DNA of 64,000 bases from JBBQFI01 sp038321775 (GTDB lineage: Bacteria > Verrucomicrobiota > Verrucomicrobiia > Chthoniobacterales > UBA10450): contig JBBQFI010000008.1 of NCBI GenBank assembly GCA_038321775.1, positions 124,001-188,000 of the forward strand. The letters are read 5' to 3'. Below the pieces are notes generated by a model that saw nothing but the letters and a program-made list of their open reading frames with translations, did no database searches and was not told the origin of the DNA. Shown piece by piece: positions 18,074 through 27,293 of this stretch; positions within the stretch are counted from its first letter, which is position 1; each line of letters opens with the position of its first letter. The position numbers and the translations under genes are program-made.

Positions 18074-19445
18074 AAAGCAAAACGCCAGCAACCGCTACGC
18101 CGAGATGCGCACTGCTTCTCGCGTGCGCGAACGCGCGCTCTTCCCGGCGCAACGCATTCCAAGCGAACTCGAACTGCAGGCTCGATGGTTTGCCGGCGAT
18201 TTCGGAAAGACCTTTCGATCTCTGACCGGCGAAAATGTCGAGATCGTGCAATTCGGAACTTGGAATCGTGAAACCGGTCCGGATTTTTCCGATGCCGCGA
18301 TTCGCATCGATGGCGGTGAACCGATCCGCGGCAATATCGAGTTCGACCTAACCGATCGAAATTGGGAGCTGCACAAACACGCCCTCAATCCCGCATTTGA
18401 TGAAACCATTCTGCACGTCTTAGTCCATGCTAGCGAACGCACGTTCTTCACGCGCACGAGTTCCCATCGCAATGTCACGCAAGTGCGCGTTGATCCCGCG
18501 ACATTGGCCGACGCATTTTCTGCAAACGTTCCGCTGGCGCGGCCAGGTCGCTGTCAGGCGCCGTTGAAAAGTCTGCCCGAGGAGCGTGTTCAGAACGTGC
18601 TCGATGCGGCAGCGCAATTTCGTTTGCAGCGAAAAAGCGCACGTCTGCACCGCGTGGCCGAGTGTCACGGAAGCGATGCGGCACTTTTTCAGGAAATCGC
18701 CGCCGCGCTCGGATACAAAGAAAACAAACTGCCATTTACGTTGCTCGCGCAGCGTCTGCCGCTCGATCTGCTCCGTAACAATCCAGAAGACACCGAAGCG
18801 ATCTTGTTTGGCGTCGCCGGTTTTCTCGAATCAGCCGACCTTGGAATTTACGACGCCGCTACTCGCGATTACGTCCGCAAATTGTGGGATCGCTGGTGGT
18901 CGCACCGCGATAAGATGCAACGCCTCATTCTCTCGAAAAAGCTTTGGCGCCTCAGCGGTGCGCGTCCTCTTAATCATCCGCAGCGACGCCTCGCCGCCCT
19001 CGCTTTGATCGTGCGACACTGGCCGAGTTTTCTCAAGTCGTTAGGCCAAACCGACGGCGAAGCTACGCACGCCTTCTTTCTCAAACTCGAACATCCATTC
19101 TGGAATTTCCATTACACGCTTACTTCCGAAGCGGCGAGTAAACCGATGGCGCTGATTGGTGATTCACGCGCCGTTGAAATTCTCGCGAACGTCATCTTCC
19201 CGTTTCTGCTCGCGCAGGGCAGCGATATCTGGAACTGCTACAAAAAATTGCCGGCAGAATTGAGCAATCGACGACTCGAAACCGGCGCCACTCGTTTATT
19301 CGGCGACGATACGCGGCGCGCAATTTTTCTCAAAACGGTCTCGCATCAGCAAGGCCTCCTGCAAATTTACGAAGACTTTTGCTTGCGGGACAATTCCGAT
19401 TGCGCGCAATGTCCTTTCCCGGAACAAATGCAGAAATGGAAATAA
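18069..19445 (+). CDS. DUF2851 family protein
   Basis: 458 residues. FGTWNRETGPDFSDAAIRI near 61, GNIEFDLTDRNWELHKHALN near 86 and ILHVLVHA near 115 are the family core. The C-terminus ends in the characteristic cysteine group C..(5)..C..CPF. Function unknown; the pattern resembles nuclease-like folds but that is not shown here. The start codon lies in the right arm of the palindromic repeat. A start further inside (MRTASRV, 18105) is possible. Confidence 0.88.
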   Translation: MTKQNASNRYAEMRTASRVRERALFPAQRIPSELELQARWFAGDFGKTFRSLTGENVEIVQFGTWNRETGPDFSDAAIRIDGGEPIRGNIEFDLTDRNWELHKHALNPAFDETILHVLVHASERTFFTRTSSHRNVTQVRVDPATLADAFSANVPLARPGRCQAPLKSLPEERVQNVLDAAAQFRLQRKSARLHRVAECHGSDAALFQEIAAALGYKENKLPFTLLAQRLPLDLLRNNPEDTEAILFGVAGFLESADLGIYDAATRDYVRKLWDRWWSHRDKMQRLILSKKLWRLSGARPLNHPQRRLAALALIVRHWPSFLKSLGQTDGEATHAFFLKLEHPFWNFHYTLTSEAASKPMALIGDSRAVEILANVIFPFLLAQGSDIWNCYKKLPAELSNRRLETGATRLFGDDTRRAIFLKTVSHQQGLLQIYEDFCLRDNSDCAQCPFPEQMQKWK

Positions 19446-19456
19446 GGCGGAATCGG

Positions 19457-20074
19457 ATGTCAGCAGTCAGAGGTCAGCGATCAGATTCTGAAGCCGGAGC
19501 TTTCACGCTCATTGAACTTCTCGTCGTCATCACCATCATCGTGATCTTGATGGGTCTGCTGTTTCCCGTTTTTCGTGGCGTGCAAGATCAAGCCAAGAAA
19601 ACGCAGGCAAAAAACGATCTCACACAAATCGTCACCGCGGTTAATGCGTTCTACACTGAATACGGAAAGTATCCGACGACCGCGGCGACCGACGCTACAG
19701 CGATATATGGTGGATCGACTAACAACGATGCCTTGTTTAACGAACTTCGCGCTACGAGTATTGTTTTGAACACGCGTCAGATTGTTTTCATATCTCCTCC
19801 TGACGTAAAAGATCCTGCAAACCCCCGCTCTGGAATCGGTACCACCACAAAACTCGGCCAGTATTTTGATCCGTGGGGTGCACCCTACAACGTCGCTCTC
19901 GACGCGGATTACGATAATCAGATTACTCCCAACCCTTACGGTCCCAACAATGGCGCCGGCTCTAGCCCGCTACGGCTAGGTGTTATCGCCTGGTCTCTCG
20001 GCACAGATGGGAAACTTGGCAACAACGGCGACAGTAAATTTACCGGCTCAGACGACGTAATTTCCTGGCAATAA
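19457..20074 (+). CDS. Type II/IV pseudopilin (prepilin N-terminal methylation)
   Basis: 205 residues from ATG 19457, 11 bases after the DUF2851 stop. A 15-residue basic leader is followed by GAFTLIELLVVITIIVILMG: prepilin peptidase would cut after Gly15-like position (before AFTLIE) and Glu+5 is present. The helix then leads to a soluble domain with LGQYFDPWGAPYNVALD and a Ca-loop-like tail (DGKLGNNGDSKFTGSDD), the GspG-type layout. It could serve secretion, adhesion or DNA uptake. The leader is encoded by heptamer repeats. Confidence 0.85.
   Translation: MSAVRGQRSDSEAGAFTLIELLVVITIIVILMGLLFPVFRGVQDQAKKTQAKNDLTQIVTAVNAFYTEYGKYPTTAATDATAIYGGSTNNDALFNELRATSIVLNTRQIVFISPPDVKDPANPRSGIGTTTKLGQYFDPWGAPYNVALDADYDNQITPNPYGPNNGAGSSPLRLGVIAWSLGTDGKLGNNGDSKFTGSDDVISWQ
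19459..19493 (+). repeat. Tandem heptamer repeat in pseudopilin leader
   Basis: Five consecutive 7-base units, three of them GTCAGNN, then ATCAGAT and a diverged TCTGAAG. Because seven is not a multiple of three, loss or gain of a unit would shift the reading frame just after the start codon. Confidence 0.7.
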
Positions 20075-20125
20075 TCACTGCGATTGCAAAGCGGCGTTCG
20101 CAAATCTAAAGTCGGCAATTCCTTT

Positions 20126-20196
20126 GCGGGTGTAGTTCAATGGTAGAACGCCAGCTTCCCAAGCTGGACACGAGGGTTCGATTCCCTTCACCCGCT
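20126..20196 (+). tRNA. tRNA-Gly (CCC)
   Basis: Acceptor GCGGGTG pairs with CACCCGC; anticodon stem CCAGC/GCTGG with loop TTCCCAA gives CCC; T-loop GGTTCGATTC. CCA is not encoded. A dispersed octamer follows four bases later (20200). Confidence 0.94.
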
Positions 20197-20215
20197 CACT
20201 CGTTAGGCGGAAAAT

Positions 20216-21109
20216 CTAACCCGGCACGACGTCTATCGCCAGTTCACGGCGCTTTTTCCAAACGATAATCGCTCCGATCGTGATCGTAATCACGAGGCCG
20301 ATCCCAAACTCGTCGATGATGTATTTCGTGGGACCGGTGTCTCGAGTCATGGGAGTAAGGATGCTTTGAATAATCAAATTATGACTGCCGTGCATAATGG
20401 CGGCAGGCCAGAGACTTCGGGAACGCAGAGTCAGCCAGGCGAGGATGTAACTGTCGGCTATCACCATGAGCGTGAAACAAATGAGTTCATACCACGGAGG
20501 TCCGCCGGCATTGTAGTCGCCGAAAAGAAGCGCCGGGTAGTGATACGCCGCCCACATCAGTCCGCTGATTAATCCGACACCGGAAAAATTGACGACTTTG
20601 CTTAGCTCCGGCACGAGGAATCCGCGCCAGCCAATTTCCTCTCCCAGCGCTCGCGACGTTTTCGCAACAAGCCCAACCGTCGCCGTCAGTAAAACAAAAA
20701 ACGTTAGTACCATGGCCGGAGGAAAATTCGACCAACCGAATTGCGCCGCAGTTCGCCTAACGAATTCCGAATCGGCAAAACCGCCCCAACCCACAAGCCA
20801 GACGGCAAGGTAGACCGGCACCGCGTAGGCAATTGGAATGAGATAGCCTAACCAGGCAAAGCGCGCAGGGCCGAAGCCCCAATGCAGCTCGCGGATGTTT
20901 TCGTGAAAGGTCGCTTTGGTCGCGAACGCCGCCAGGCTGGGACTCCACATCGCGCCGGTGACGTAGAGAAGATTTCCCGCATCCATTTTTCCTGCATGAA
21001 GAACGAGCGTGTTGAAAACGCCGCTAAAAAGAAGCGTGAGCGCGTAGTAAAGACTGATCTTCTTCCAAACCTGACTTCTCGATTCGTTCACAAGTGCGGC
21101 GCGCTGCAC
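20216..21109 (-). CDS. CPBP family intramembrane metalloprotease
   Basis: 297 residues with about eight hydrophobic segments. The family motifs are present in order: EEIGWRGFL near residue 154 (motif 1, catalytic Glu-Glu and Arg), AAYHYPALLF near 188 (motif 2 His) and HGSHNLIIQ near 243 (motif 3). Such proteins process CAAX-like or bacteriocin-related substrates in the membrane; the substrate here is unknown. The start abuts the end of the cupin gene, forming a two-gene unit. Confidence 0.88.
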   Translation of the reverse strand: MQRAALVNESRSQVWKKISLYYALTLLFSGVFNTLVLHAGKMDAGNLLYVTGAMWSPSLAAFATKATFHENIRELHWGFGPARFAWLGYLIPIAYAVPVYLAVWLVGWGGFADSEFVRRTAAQFGWSNFPPAMVLTFFVLLTATVGLVAKTSRALGEEIGWRGFLVPELSKVVNFSGVGLISGLMWAAYHYPALLFGDYNAGGPPWYELICFTLMVIADSYILAWLTLRSRSLWPAAIMHGSHNLIIQSILTPMTRDTGPTKYIIDEFGIGLVITITIGAIIVWKKRRELAIDVVPG

Positions 21110-21478
21110 TCACTTAGCGTAGTGATCGGCGCCGAGGAAATGAAGCGAAACGTATTCCTCATCGCCAATCGACCAGCTGTCGTGCGGCACGGGTGGAATG
21201 TAAAATAATTCGCCCGCCTTTAATTCGACAATCTTTCCGTCGTCGAATGCAACTGCCGCGCTACCCTTCAGGACAAGGCCGACATGCGCGACCTTGCAAT
21301 GTGTTTCGCCCAATTGCGGACCAACGTGTTCGCTCCATTTCCATCCTGGTTCGTAGGTGGCGCGTCCAATCGTCATGCCGCCGAGATGAACAAGCTCGAA
21401 TTTTCCTTTTGTCATCGCACGCGTTTCATCGGGTGTTTCGAAACGCTTGAGAACGACTTCCAGCGATTTTTCATTCAT
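21110..21478 (-). CDS. Small cupin protein
   Basis: 122 residues forming one cupin barrel: metal-side GRATYEPGWKWSEHVGP near 38 and HVGLVLKGSAAVAFDDG near 64, then PPVPHDSWSIGDE near 94. His residues suitable for metal binding are present, but no specific enzyme can be named. It lies directly upstream of the CPBP protease gene in the same direction. Confidence 0.8.
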   Translation of the reverse strand: MNEKSLEVVLKRFETPDETRAMTKGKFELVHLGGMTIGRATYEPGWKWSEHVGPQLGETHCKVAHVGLVLKGSAAVAFDDGKIVELKAGELFYIPPVPHDSWSIGDEEYVSLHFLGADHYAK

Positions 21479-21544
21479 GATCTCATTATGAAAAGCGGAT
21501 TGATCTTGTCGTGACCGATTTTCCTAAAATAAGTTGGCGGCGAT

Positions 21545-21868
21545 ATGGTGGGAGTTTGCGTCATCGTTGCCTACCGGCCGAAGGCTGGCAAAGCGGAGGA
21601 TTTGCTGGCCTTGGTGCGATCGCGTGTGCCGATGTTAAAAAAAGAAAATCTCGTGACCGACCGCAAACCGATCATCATGCGCGCGAAAGATGGCAGCATC
21701 ATCGAAGTGTCGGAATGGAAATCGCACGAAGCGATTGATGTCGCGCACAAGAATCCAAACGTCCTGGCGATGTGGGAAAAATTCTTTGCGCTTTGTGATT
21801 GTGTCCCGCTCAACACGCTCGCAGAAGCGGAGGAAATGTTTGCCGGTTTCGAGCCGATTGATGATTAA
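21545..21868 (+). CDS. ABM-like dimeric alpha/beta-barrel protein
   Basis: 107 residues. The pattern of strand-helix-strand (VCVIVAYRPKAGKAEDLLALV ... IIEVSEWKSHEAIDVAH) matches the antibiotic biosynthesis monooxygenase fold, small dimeric proteins that act on quinones or heme or have no known substrate. It ends 24 bases before the phospholipase D-like gene and may be cotranscribed with it. Confidence 0.7.
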   Translation: MVGVCVIVAYRPKAGKAEDLLALVRSRVPMLKKENLVTDRKPIIMRAKDGSIIEVSEWKSHEAIDVAHKNPNVLAMWEKFFALCDCVPLNTLAEAEEMFAGFEPIDD

Positions 21869-21892
21869 CCTAAACCGCGTTTGATTCGTATT

Positions 21893-23587
21893 ATGCCTCC
21901 GCCACTCTCCACCACGAATGTCCATCAGGGACTAACGGTGAAAGCGTATCGCGGCGACGGCGCATGTCTCCTCGCCATGAACATGGAGGATCATCTCGTG
22001 GAAGATCTGGCCGGGTTCGCGATTCAGCGGACGGATCCGGATGGCAAAAAGCAAACGCTCCTGAATCGCCTGAGCTTCGCGAGCAAATACACCGCGGCGA
22101 CAACAGCGAAGCAAAGAAAGTGGTGGCCAACAACTACGTCGCCCTACCAAAAATTTTGGTGGGTGGATTTTCCCTCGCGCAATTTGCCCGGCGACTATCG
22201 CTACGAAGTGACGGCGATGCGTTTTGTGGCAGAAGAAAAACTGAAGCGCGACGAGAAAGTCGAAGTGAGTTTGCCGCTTGGACCGTTTCGCGCCGGTAAT
22301 GTCGAGATGGGATTCACGCGCGGCTATCTTTCATCGCAAGCCTACGCGGATCGATTTCACAACGCGCCTTACAAACCGACGAAGAGCTCGATCGATTTCG
22401 ACACGGCGCCGTTTTCGAAACGCTACGAATGGCTAGGCTTTCACGCACGCGAAATGATTTTCGCATTCCTGCAGGAGTCCCTGACGGACGCGCAGAGCAC
22501 GCTCGATGTTTTTGCCTACGACCTGGACGAGCCGGACATCATTCGCATGCTCGCGCAATTCGGTAACCGCTTGCGCATCATTCTCGACGATTCCCAGGAT
22601 CATCATGGCAGCGGCGCGCTCGAAGACGTGGCGGAGAAAGTTTTGACCGATGCCGGCGCGCACGTTTTGCGCGGAAGTTTTTCTCGTTACGCGCATGACA
22701 AAGTTTTCGTGAAACGGAACGGCGCCGGCCGCGCGCAAAAAGTTCTGGCAGGTTCGACGAATTTTTCCGTGAGCGGCCTTTACGTGAATGCGAACAACGT
22801 TCTCGCCTTCGACGAGCCATCGGTCGCGGACCTCTACGCACAGGTTTTTGATCTCGCTTTCAGCACCAGTGCGAATGGCCCTGCGTTTTCAAAATCGAAT
22901 CTGGCAAAAAACGAATTCGAGATCGCCCAGGCGGATTTGCCCCACATGTTCTTCAGCTTCGCGCCGCACAAAAAACCGACGAATTCCCTCGATCGTTTGT
23001 TGCGCGAACTCAACAAGGCGGACAGTTCTGCGCTTTTCGCCGTCATGGGTTTGAAGGGCACAGGCGACGTTTTGAAACGCCTGCGGGAAGTTCACGCCGA
23101 TCCGAAAATCTTTTCCTACGGCGTTTGCGACGATACTGAGGAAGAAAATCCCACCGGCAACGTGCGAGTCTTCAGCCCCACGAGCAAAGGCGGCGTACTC
23201 GTAAAGGCGGCTTGGATCGCGAAAAATATTCCGCCGCCTTTTTCCGCAGAGCTGGGCGCCGGTCTCGCCCATCGTGTGCACCACAAATTTGTCGTCGTCG
23301 ACTTCAACGATTCCGATCCGGTTCTGTTCGTCGGTTCTTCAAATCTGGCGACAGGCGGCGAAGAACAAAACGGCGATAACTTGATCGCGATTTACGATCG
23401 TGAAATGGCGAGCGTTTTTGCAATCGAAGCGATTCGGCTGGTCGATCATTACCATTTTCGCGCCGCTCTCAGCAAGGCCACCGATCAGAAACCGCTGCGC
23501 TTAAAAACTCGCTCGGAAAATTGGTGGAAATCTTCCTACGACGCGAACTCGATGAAATGCCGGGAGCGGCTTCTCTTCTGTCGCTGA
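21893..23587 (+). CDS. Phospholipase D-like domain protein
   Basis: 564 residues from ATG 21893; a TTG at 21881 is the alternative. Two HKD-type sites are present: HDKVFVKRNG near 264, with a downstream GSTNFSVSGLY, and HHKFVVVDFND near 461, with GSSNLATGGEE. The N-terminal 170 residues are unassigned and lack a signal peptide. Members hydrolyse phosphodiesters of lipids or nucleic acids; with two complete sites this one is probably active. The true substrate is open. Confidence 0.85.
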   Translation: MPPPLSTTNVHQGLTVKAYRGDGACLLAMNMEDHLVEDLAGFAIQRTDPDGKKQTLLNRLSFASKYTAATTAKQRKWWPTTTSPYQKFWWVDFPSRNLPGDYRYEVTAMRFVAEEKLKRDEKVEVSLPLGPFRAGNVEMGFTRGYLSSQAYADRFHNAPYKPTKSSIDFDTAPFSKRYEWLGFHAREMIFAFLQESLTDAQSTLDVFAYDLDEPDIIRMLAQFGNRLRIILDDSQDHHGSGALEDVAEKVLTDAGAHVLRGSFSRYAHDKVFVKRNGAGRAQKVLAGSTNFSVSGLYVNANNVLAFDEPSVADLYAQVFDLAFSTSANGPAFSKSNLAKNEFEIAQADLPHMFFSFAPHKKPTNSLDRLLRELNKADSSALFAVMGLKGTGDVLKRLREVHADPKIFSYGVCDDTEEENPTGNVRVFSPTSKGGVLVKAAWIAKNIPPPFSAELGAGLAHRVHHKFVVVDFNDSDPVLFVGSSNLATGGEEQNGDNLIAIYDREMASVFAIEAIRLVDHYHFRAALSKATDQKPLRLKTRSENWWKSSYDANSMKCRERLLFCR

Positions 23588-23621
23588 AAAGCCCTAACGA
23601 ATTTGGATTCGCGATTGGGCG

Positions 23622-24653
23622 CTAGCTCGCAGAGTGCACACGCAAAGATGGATGCACTCCCTTGAGCTCGGCAAAAATCAAACGACCCGCCGCTGTTTGC
23701 AACGCGCTGGAAACCGTGATCGGAACGGTGTTGCCAATTTTTGAGCGCGCGTGGTTCACCACGATCATCGTGCCGTCAGCCAGATATCCAACAGCTTGAT
23801 GATTTTCGCGGCCTTCCTTGACGAGATACAAATCGAGATCGTCGCCGGCAGTGACGCTCGGACGTAATGCACGCGCAAGATCGGTGAGATTGAGCGGAGT
23901 TACTCCCTGAAGTCGCGCAACCTGGCAAAGCGCCTGATCGTTCGTGAGCAGCCGTGCGTGACGCAACCGGGCGATGCGCACGAGACGTTGATCGATCTGA
24001 AGATCCGCATCATCACTCGTATCGTGGATGCTGAGATCGACTTCGCGTGAACGTTGGAGCTCATTCAAAATATCGAGACCGCGCCGGCCGCGTTCGCGTT
24101 TCAAAGAATCGTGCGAATCAGCGAGCGTTTGTAATTCGCCGAGAATGAAACGCGGCACAATCAGCGTGCGGCTGAGAAAACCGGTCGCGCACAAGTCGCC
24201 GATGCGACCATCGATAATGACGTTGGTGTCGATTACGATCGGTTCGCGTTGCGTCGTCTCCCGCGCGAAACGCACATAAGGAATGATGAGCGAAAATTCA
24301 TCGCGGTTGCTCCGCATCGCCAGCATCATTCCGAGATAAGCGAACGTGCAGTAAACAATTAACCGAACCGCCCATTGCGTGCTTTCCGTCTGGTAACGCA
24401 AAATGTCCGAAGCGAGAAGCAGGTTAGCGAAAAGCAGACCGAGCAGTAATCCAAAGGTCGCTGAAGAAAATGCGCGCAGCGAAAATCCCTTCAACAACCG
24501 ATCGACCAGCACGACCGAAAGGCCAAGAACAGCGCCGACCAGCAATCCGGGAATGGAATTTCCGTAGAGTTCCGCAGAGACATTCGCCCCGACCGCGGTG
24601 CATAACGTGACAAAGAGGACGCGCAGCAAATTGATCGTAAACAATGTTGTCAT
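23622..24653 (-). CDS. PIN/TRAM domain membrane protein (YacL-type)
   Basis: 343 residues. Four membrane helices in the first 115 residues precede a PIN nuclease domain: IVIDTNVIIDGRIGDL near 140, acidic residues near 215-220, and LLTNDQALC near 236. A TRAM RNA-binding domain follows (about 275-340, with NHQAVGYLADGTMIVVNHA). The layout equals Bacillus YacL. The active-site acids look complete, so an RNase role is possible. Its ATG overlaps the end of mlaD by four bases. Confidence 0.88.
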   Translation of the reverse strand: MTTLFTINLLRVLFVTLCTAVGANVSAELYGNSIPGLLVGAVLGLSVVLVDRLLKGFSLRAFSSATFGLLLGLLFANLLLASDILRYQTESTQWAVRLIVYCTFAYLGMMLAMRSNRDEFSLIIPYVRFARETTQREPIVIDTNVIIDGRIGDLCATGFLSRTLIVPRFILGELQTLADSHDSLKRERGRRGLDILNELQRSREVDLSIHDTSDDADLQIDQRLVRIARLRHARLLTNDQALCQVARLQGVTPLNLTDLARALRPSVTAGDDLDLYLVKEGRENHQAVGYLADGTMIVVNHARSKIGNTVPITVSSALQTAAGRLIFAELKGVHPSLRVHSAS

Positions 24654-25570
24654 CGGCGTCCTTTCCGGGGTGTCTCTCTCTCGGATTGTCGCAGGTCTTG
24701 TGCCTTGGATTCGGTTTTTGCCGCGCTATCGCGATAAAACAAAACGCCATGCCGGCGCAAGTTGCCGATTAACGCTTCCAAATCATTCGCCAGTTGCTGG
24801 TTCGTCAGCAGAGTCGCAAGCATCCCCTTTCCGTTCGTCGCCTCGTTCATCACCTGCGTTGCCGCCTGAATTGTTTTGCGCGCATCACCGATCGCCTTTT
24901 GTAAATCGTCCGAAGCCTGTTTCGTCGAAGTCATCGTCGCGCCGGCTTTGTCGACAACGCCATCAATTTTCTTCGACGATTCTGCGAGCGCTCCAGTCGC
25001 CTGGTTCAAATGTTCGATGCTCGCTTTGAGATTCTGCATGTTGTCCTGCGACAACGCTTGTTGATTCAGGCGCGTCACCGTGGCGTTTACGTTTTGGACT
25101 GTTCCGCGAAGTTCCTTCACGAGCGCTCCGCCTTCACGGGTAATATCGTCGAGACCAGTTTCGCGCGTTCCCTCGATGACAGAATCTTTCGCGATGAAAC
25201 CGTTTGGTTTGCCCGGCGGCATTGTGACGGAAACGAATCGATCGCCTAACAAACCCGAACTTCCGACAGTAAATTTACTCCCGACAGGAAGTTTAACGTA
25301 ATCGTAGATGCGTAACGGTACCGCGACACCATTCCCCGCGGACACCAGATGCGGTCCGCCGGAGACGCGACCGATCTTCGCACCCGCCAATAAAACATCC
25401 GAACCTTTGAGCAATCCACTCGCATCCGTGAATCGAACGCTCAGCGGGTAGTAGGTTTTCCAACCTTCGCCAATGCGGCCAAACTGCACTACCAGTGCCG
25501 CAACGGCTGCGAGCCCGAGAAAAACGAACGCGCCAACTTTTGCTTCAATACCTCTCTCGCCTTCCCTCAT
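24650..25570 (-). CDS. mlaD: MCE/MlaD substrate-binding protein
   Basis: 306 residues: an N-terminal membrane anchor (about 10-28), an MCE domain (36-120) with VRFTDASGLLKGSDVLLAG and a VGSSGLLGDRFVSV segment, then a long helical tail of about 150 residues. It binds lipids in the periplasm for the Mla-type transporter. Follows mlaF and mlaE in the same direction; together they form the lipid transport core. No MlaB or MlaC partner is seen. Confidence 0.9.
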   Translation of the reverse strand: MREGERGIEAKVGAFVFLGLAAVAALVVQFGRIGEGWKTYYPLSVRFTDASGLLKGSDVLLAGAKIGRVSGGPHLVSAGNGVAVPLRIYDYVKLPVGSKFTVGSSGLLGDRFVSVTMPPGKPNGFIAKDSVIEGTRETGLDDITREGGALVKELRGTVQNVNATVTRLNQQALSQDNMQNLKASIEHLNQATGALAESSKKIDGVVDKAGATMTSTKQASDDLQKAIGDARKTIQAATQVMNEATNGKGMLATLLTNQQLANDLEALIGNLRRHGVLFYRDSAAKTESKAQDLRQSERETPRKGRR

Positions 25571-25640
25571 TTGTTGTTGGACAAGATGACAGTCAGGGCG
25601 CTTAAAAAAAATGCCACTGCTTTTGCGAGCGTCGTTCTCG

Positions 25641-26444
25641 CTAAATCTGTGCGTCTGATCTTCCGACCAAAAAATTCTGAATCAGCGGATCGGTCGAACG
25701 TTCGAGTTCCGCGGGCGTGCCGGCAAAATAGATTTTCCCCTCGTGCAAATAGGCGATGCGATCGGCTACATGAAACGCATTCTTCATATCGTGCGTCACG
25801 ACAAGGCTGGTGACATGAAAACGCGTCTGCAATCGACGAATCAGTTGATTGATGCTGTCGGAAACAATCGGATCAAGGCCTGACGTCGGTTCATCGTACA
25901 AAATACAGGAGGGCTGCCGAATAATGGACCGAGCAAGCCCGACGCGTTTTTTCATCCCACCGCTCAAGTTTACCGGCATCTTTTTTTCGCTACCTTCAAG
26001 TTCGACTACTTCCAACATTTCACCCACTTTTTGCTGAATAACTTTTGCATCTCGCTCTCCGGCCTCGCGTAACGGAAATGCGATATTGTCTTCAACCGTT
26101 AACGAATCGAAAAGTGCTCCGCCTTGGAAAAGTATTCCGACTTTGCTGCGAATCGGCGCCAGTTTGCGTTCGCTCAAACCGACAATGTTCTGGCCGTCGA
26201 TCCAAATCTCGCCGGAATCCGGCAACATGAGTCCGATCAAATGTTTGAGCAGAACAGTTTTTCCGCCGCCACTGCGGCCGATGATGGCCAGGGTCTCTCC
26301 CTTTTGGACTTCAAGATCTATTCCGCGCAGAATTTCCTGATGCGCGATCTTCTTCATCAAGGATCGCACTGCGATCATGGAGGTTCCGTTCGGCGCTCGT
26401 TGCAAACCGCCAACTAAATCTGGAGATGGAAGCCTTTCGATCAT
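25641..26444 (-). CDS. mlaF: Mla-type ABC transporter ATP-binding protein
   Basis: 267 residues. Walker A GRSGGGKTVLLKH near 57, signature LSGGMKKRVGLARS near 159 and Walker B CILYDEPTSGLDP near 180 are intact, and LVVTHD provides the switch His. The N-terminus has about 20 extra residues before MIAVRSLMKK. It powers MlaE. Spacing of 19 bases from mlaE and 70 from mlaD. Confidence 0.93.
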   Translation of the reverse strand: MIERLPSPDLVGGLQRAPNGTSMIAVRSLMKKIAHQEILRGIDLEVQKGETLAIIGRSGGGKTVLLKHLIGLMLPDSGEIWIDGQNIVGLSERKLAPIRSKVGILFQGGALFDSLTVEDNIAFPLREAGERDAKVIQQKVGEMLEVVELEGSEKKMPVNLSGGMKKRVGLARSIIRQPSCILYDEPTSGLDPIVSDSINQLIRRLQTRFHVTSLVVTHDMKNAFHVADRIAYLHEGKIYFAGTPAELERSTDPLIQNFLVGRSDAQI

Positions 26445-26463
26445 TGGAGATGCATTCGCCGAA

Positions 26464-27270
26464 TCATTGATAACCGGCAGGAAAAATGATGTTGAGCAAC
26501 ATGGTGAGAAAAAAATTTACGATCAGAACAGCGAGCGATGAATCGACCACCGCTTGCGTGGTGGCTTTACCGACACCGACTGCGCCTTCGCGCGTAGTCA
26601 ATCCGCGGTAGCAACTGATGAAGACAATGATCAGCCCGAAGCAAAACGCTTTCGTTAGGCCCATGATGATGTCGCGCATCTGCGTCCAGCGAACCATGTT
26701 TGCGATGTAGTAGGTGCCATTGACGTCGAGGAGAAAAATCGCAACGAAATATCCGGCGACGATTCCAAAGCCGATGCACTCGGCCACGAGAAGCGGCATC
26801 GAGATCATCATCGCGAGCGTGCGAGGGACGACGAGATAATCGACTGGATAAACGGCAAGCGCGCGCAAAGCGTCGATTTGCTCGGTTACCTTCATCGTTC
26901 CGATTTCGGCCGACATCGCCGCTCCCACGCGCCCGGTGACCATGAGAGCAGTAAGGACAGGACCGAGTTCGCGACAAATCGCCACTGAAACCACGGCGCC
27001 GACGGCGGAACCCATTCCGAGCTTATTAAATTGGAAATAAGTCTGCGCGGCAAAAACCGCCCCGGTGAATCCGCCTGTAATCACGACGACTAATTGCGAG
27101 AGCAATCCGATCTCCACGATCTGACGCAAAAATAATTTCCAACGCAGCCGATGAGTAAAAATGGAAACAAAAGTATCGGCCGCGAGCAGCACGACTTCGC
27201 CGAGATAGGAAAAGAACCGAATGACGGCGATGCCAATAGCGCTGAAGAATCGGCCAATCATCGAAGTCAT
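26464..27270 (-). CDS. mlaE: Mla-type ABC transporter permease
   Basis: 268 residues with five or six membrane segments. The conserved permease loop (RELGPVLTALMVTGRVGAAM near 105) and the following EIGTMKVTEQIDAL mark the family. Phospholipid transport across the inner membrane with MlaF and MlaD. First gene of the mlaEFD-yacL run; the small protein at 27294 lies 23 bases upstream in the same direction. Confidence 0.93.
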   Translation of the reverse strand: MTSMIGRFFSAIGIAVIRFFSYLGEVVLLAADTFVSIFTHRLRWKLFLRQIVEIGLLSQLVVVITGGFTGAVFAAQTYFQFNKLGMGSAVGAVVSVAICRELGPVLTALMVTGRVGAAMSAEIGTMKVTEQIDALRALAVYPVDYLVVPRTLAMMISMPLLVAECIGFGIVAGYFVAIFLLDVNGTYYIANMVRWTQMRDIIMGLTKAFCFGLIIVFISCYRGLTTREGAVGVGKATTQAVVDSSLAVLIVNFFLTMLLNIIFPAGYQ

Positions 27271-27293
27271 TTCGGTCGCACAGACCGCATCAC

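Noticed and set aside
19459..19493. CRISPR-like array
   Set aside because: Units are only seven bases and there are no spacers or cas genes.
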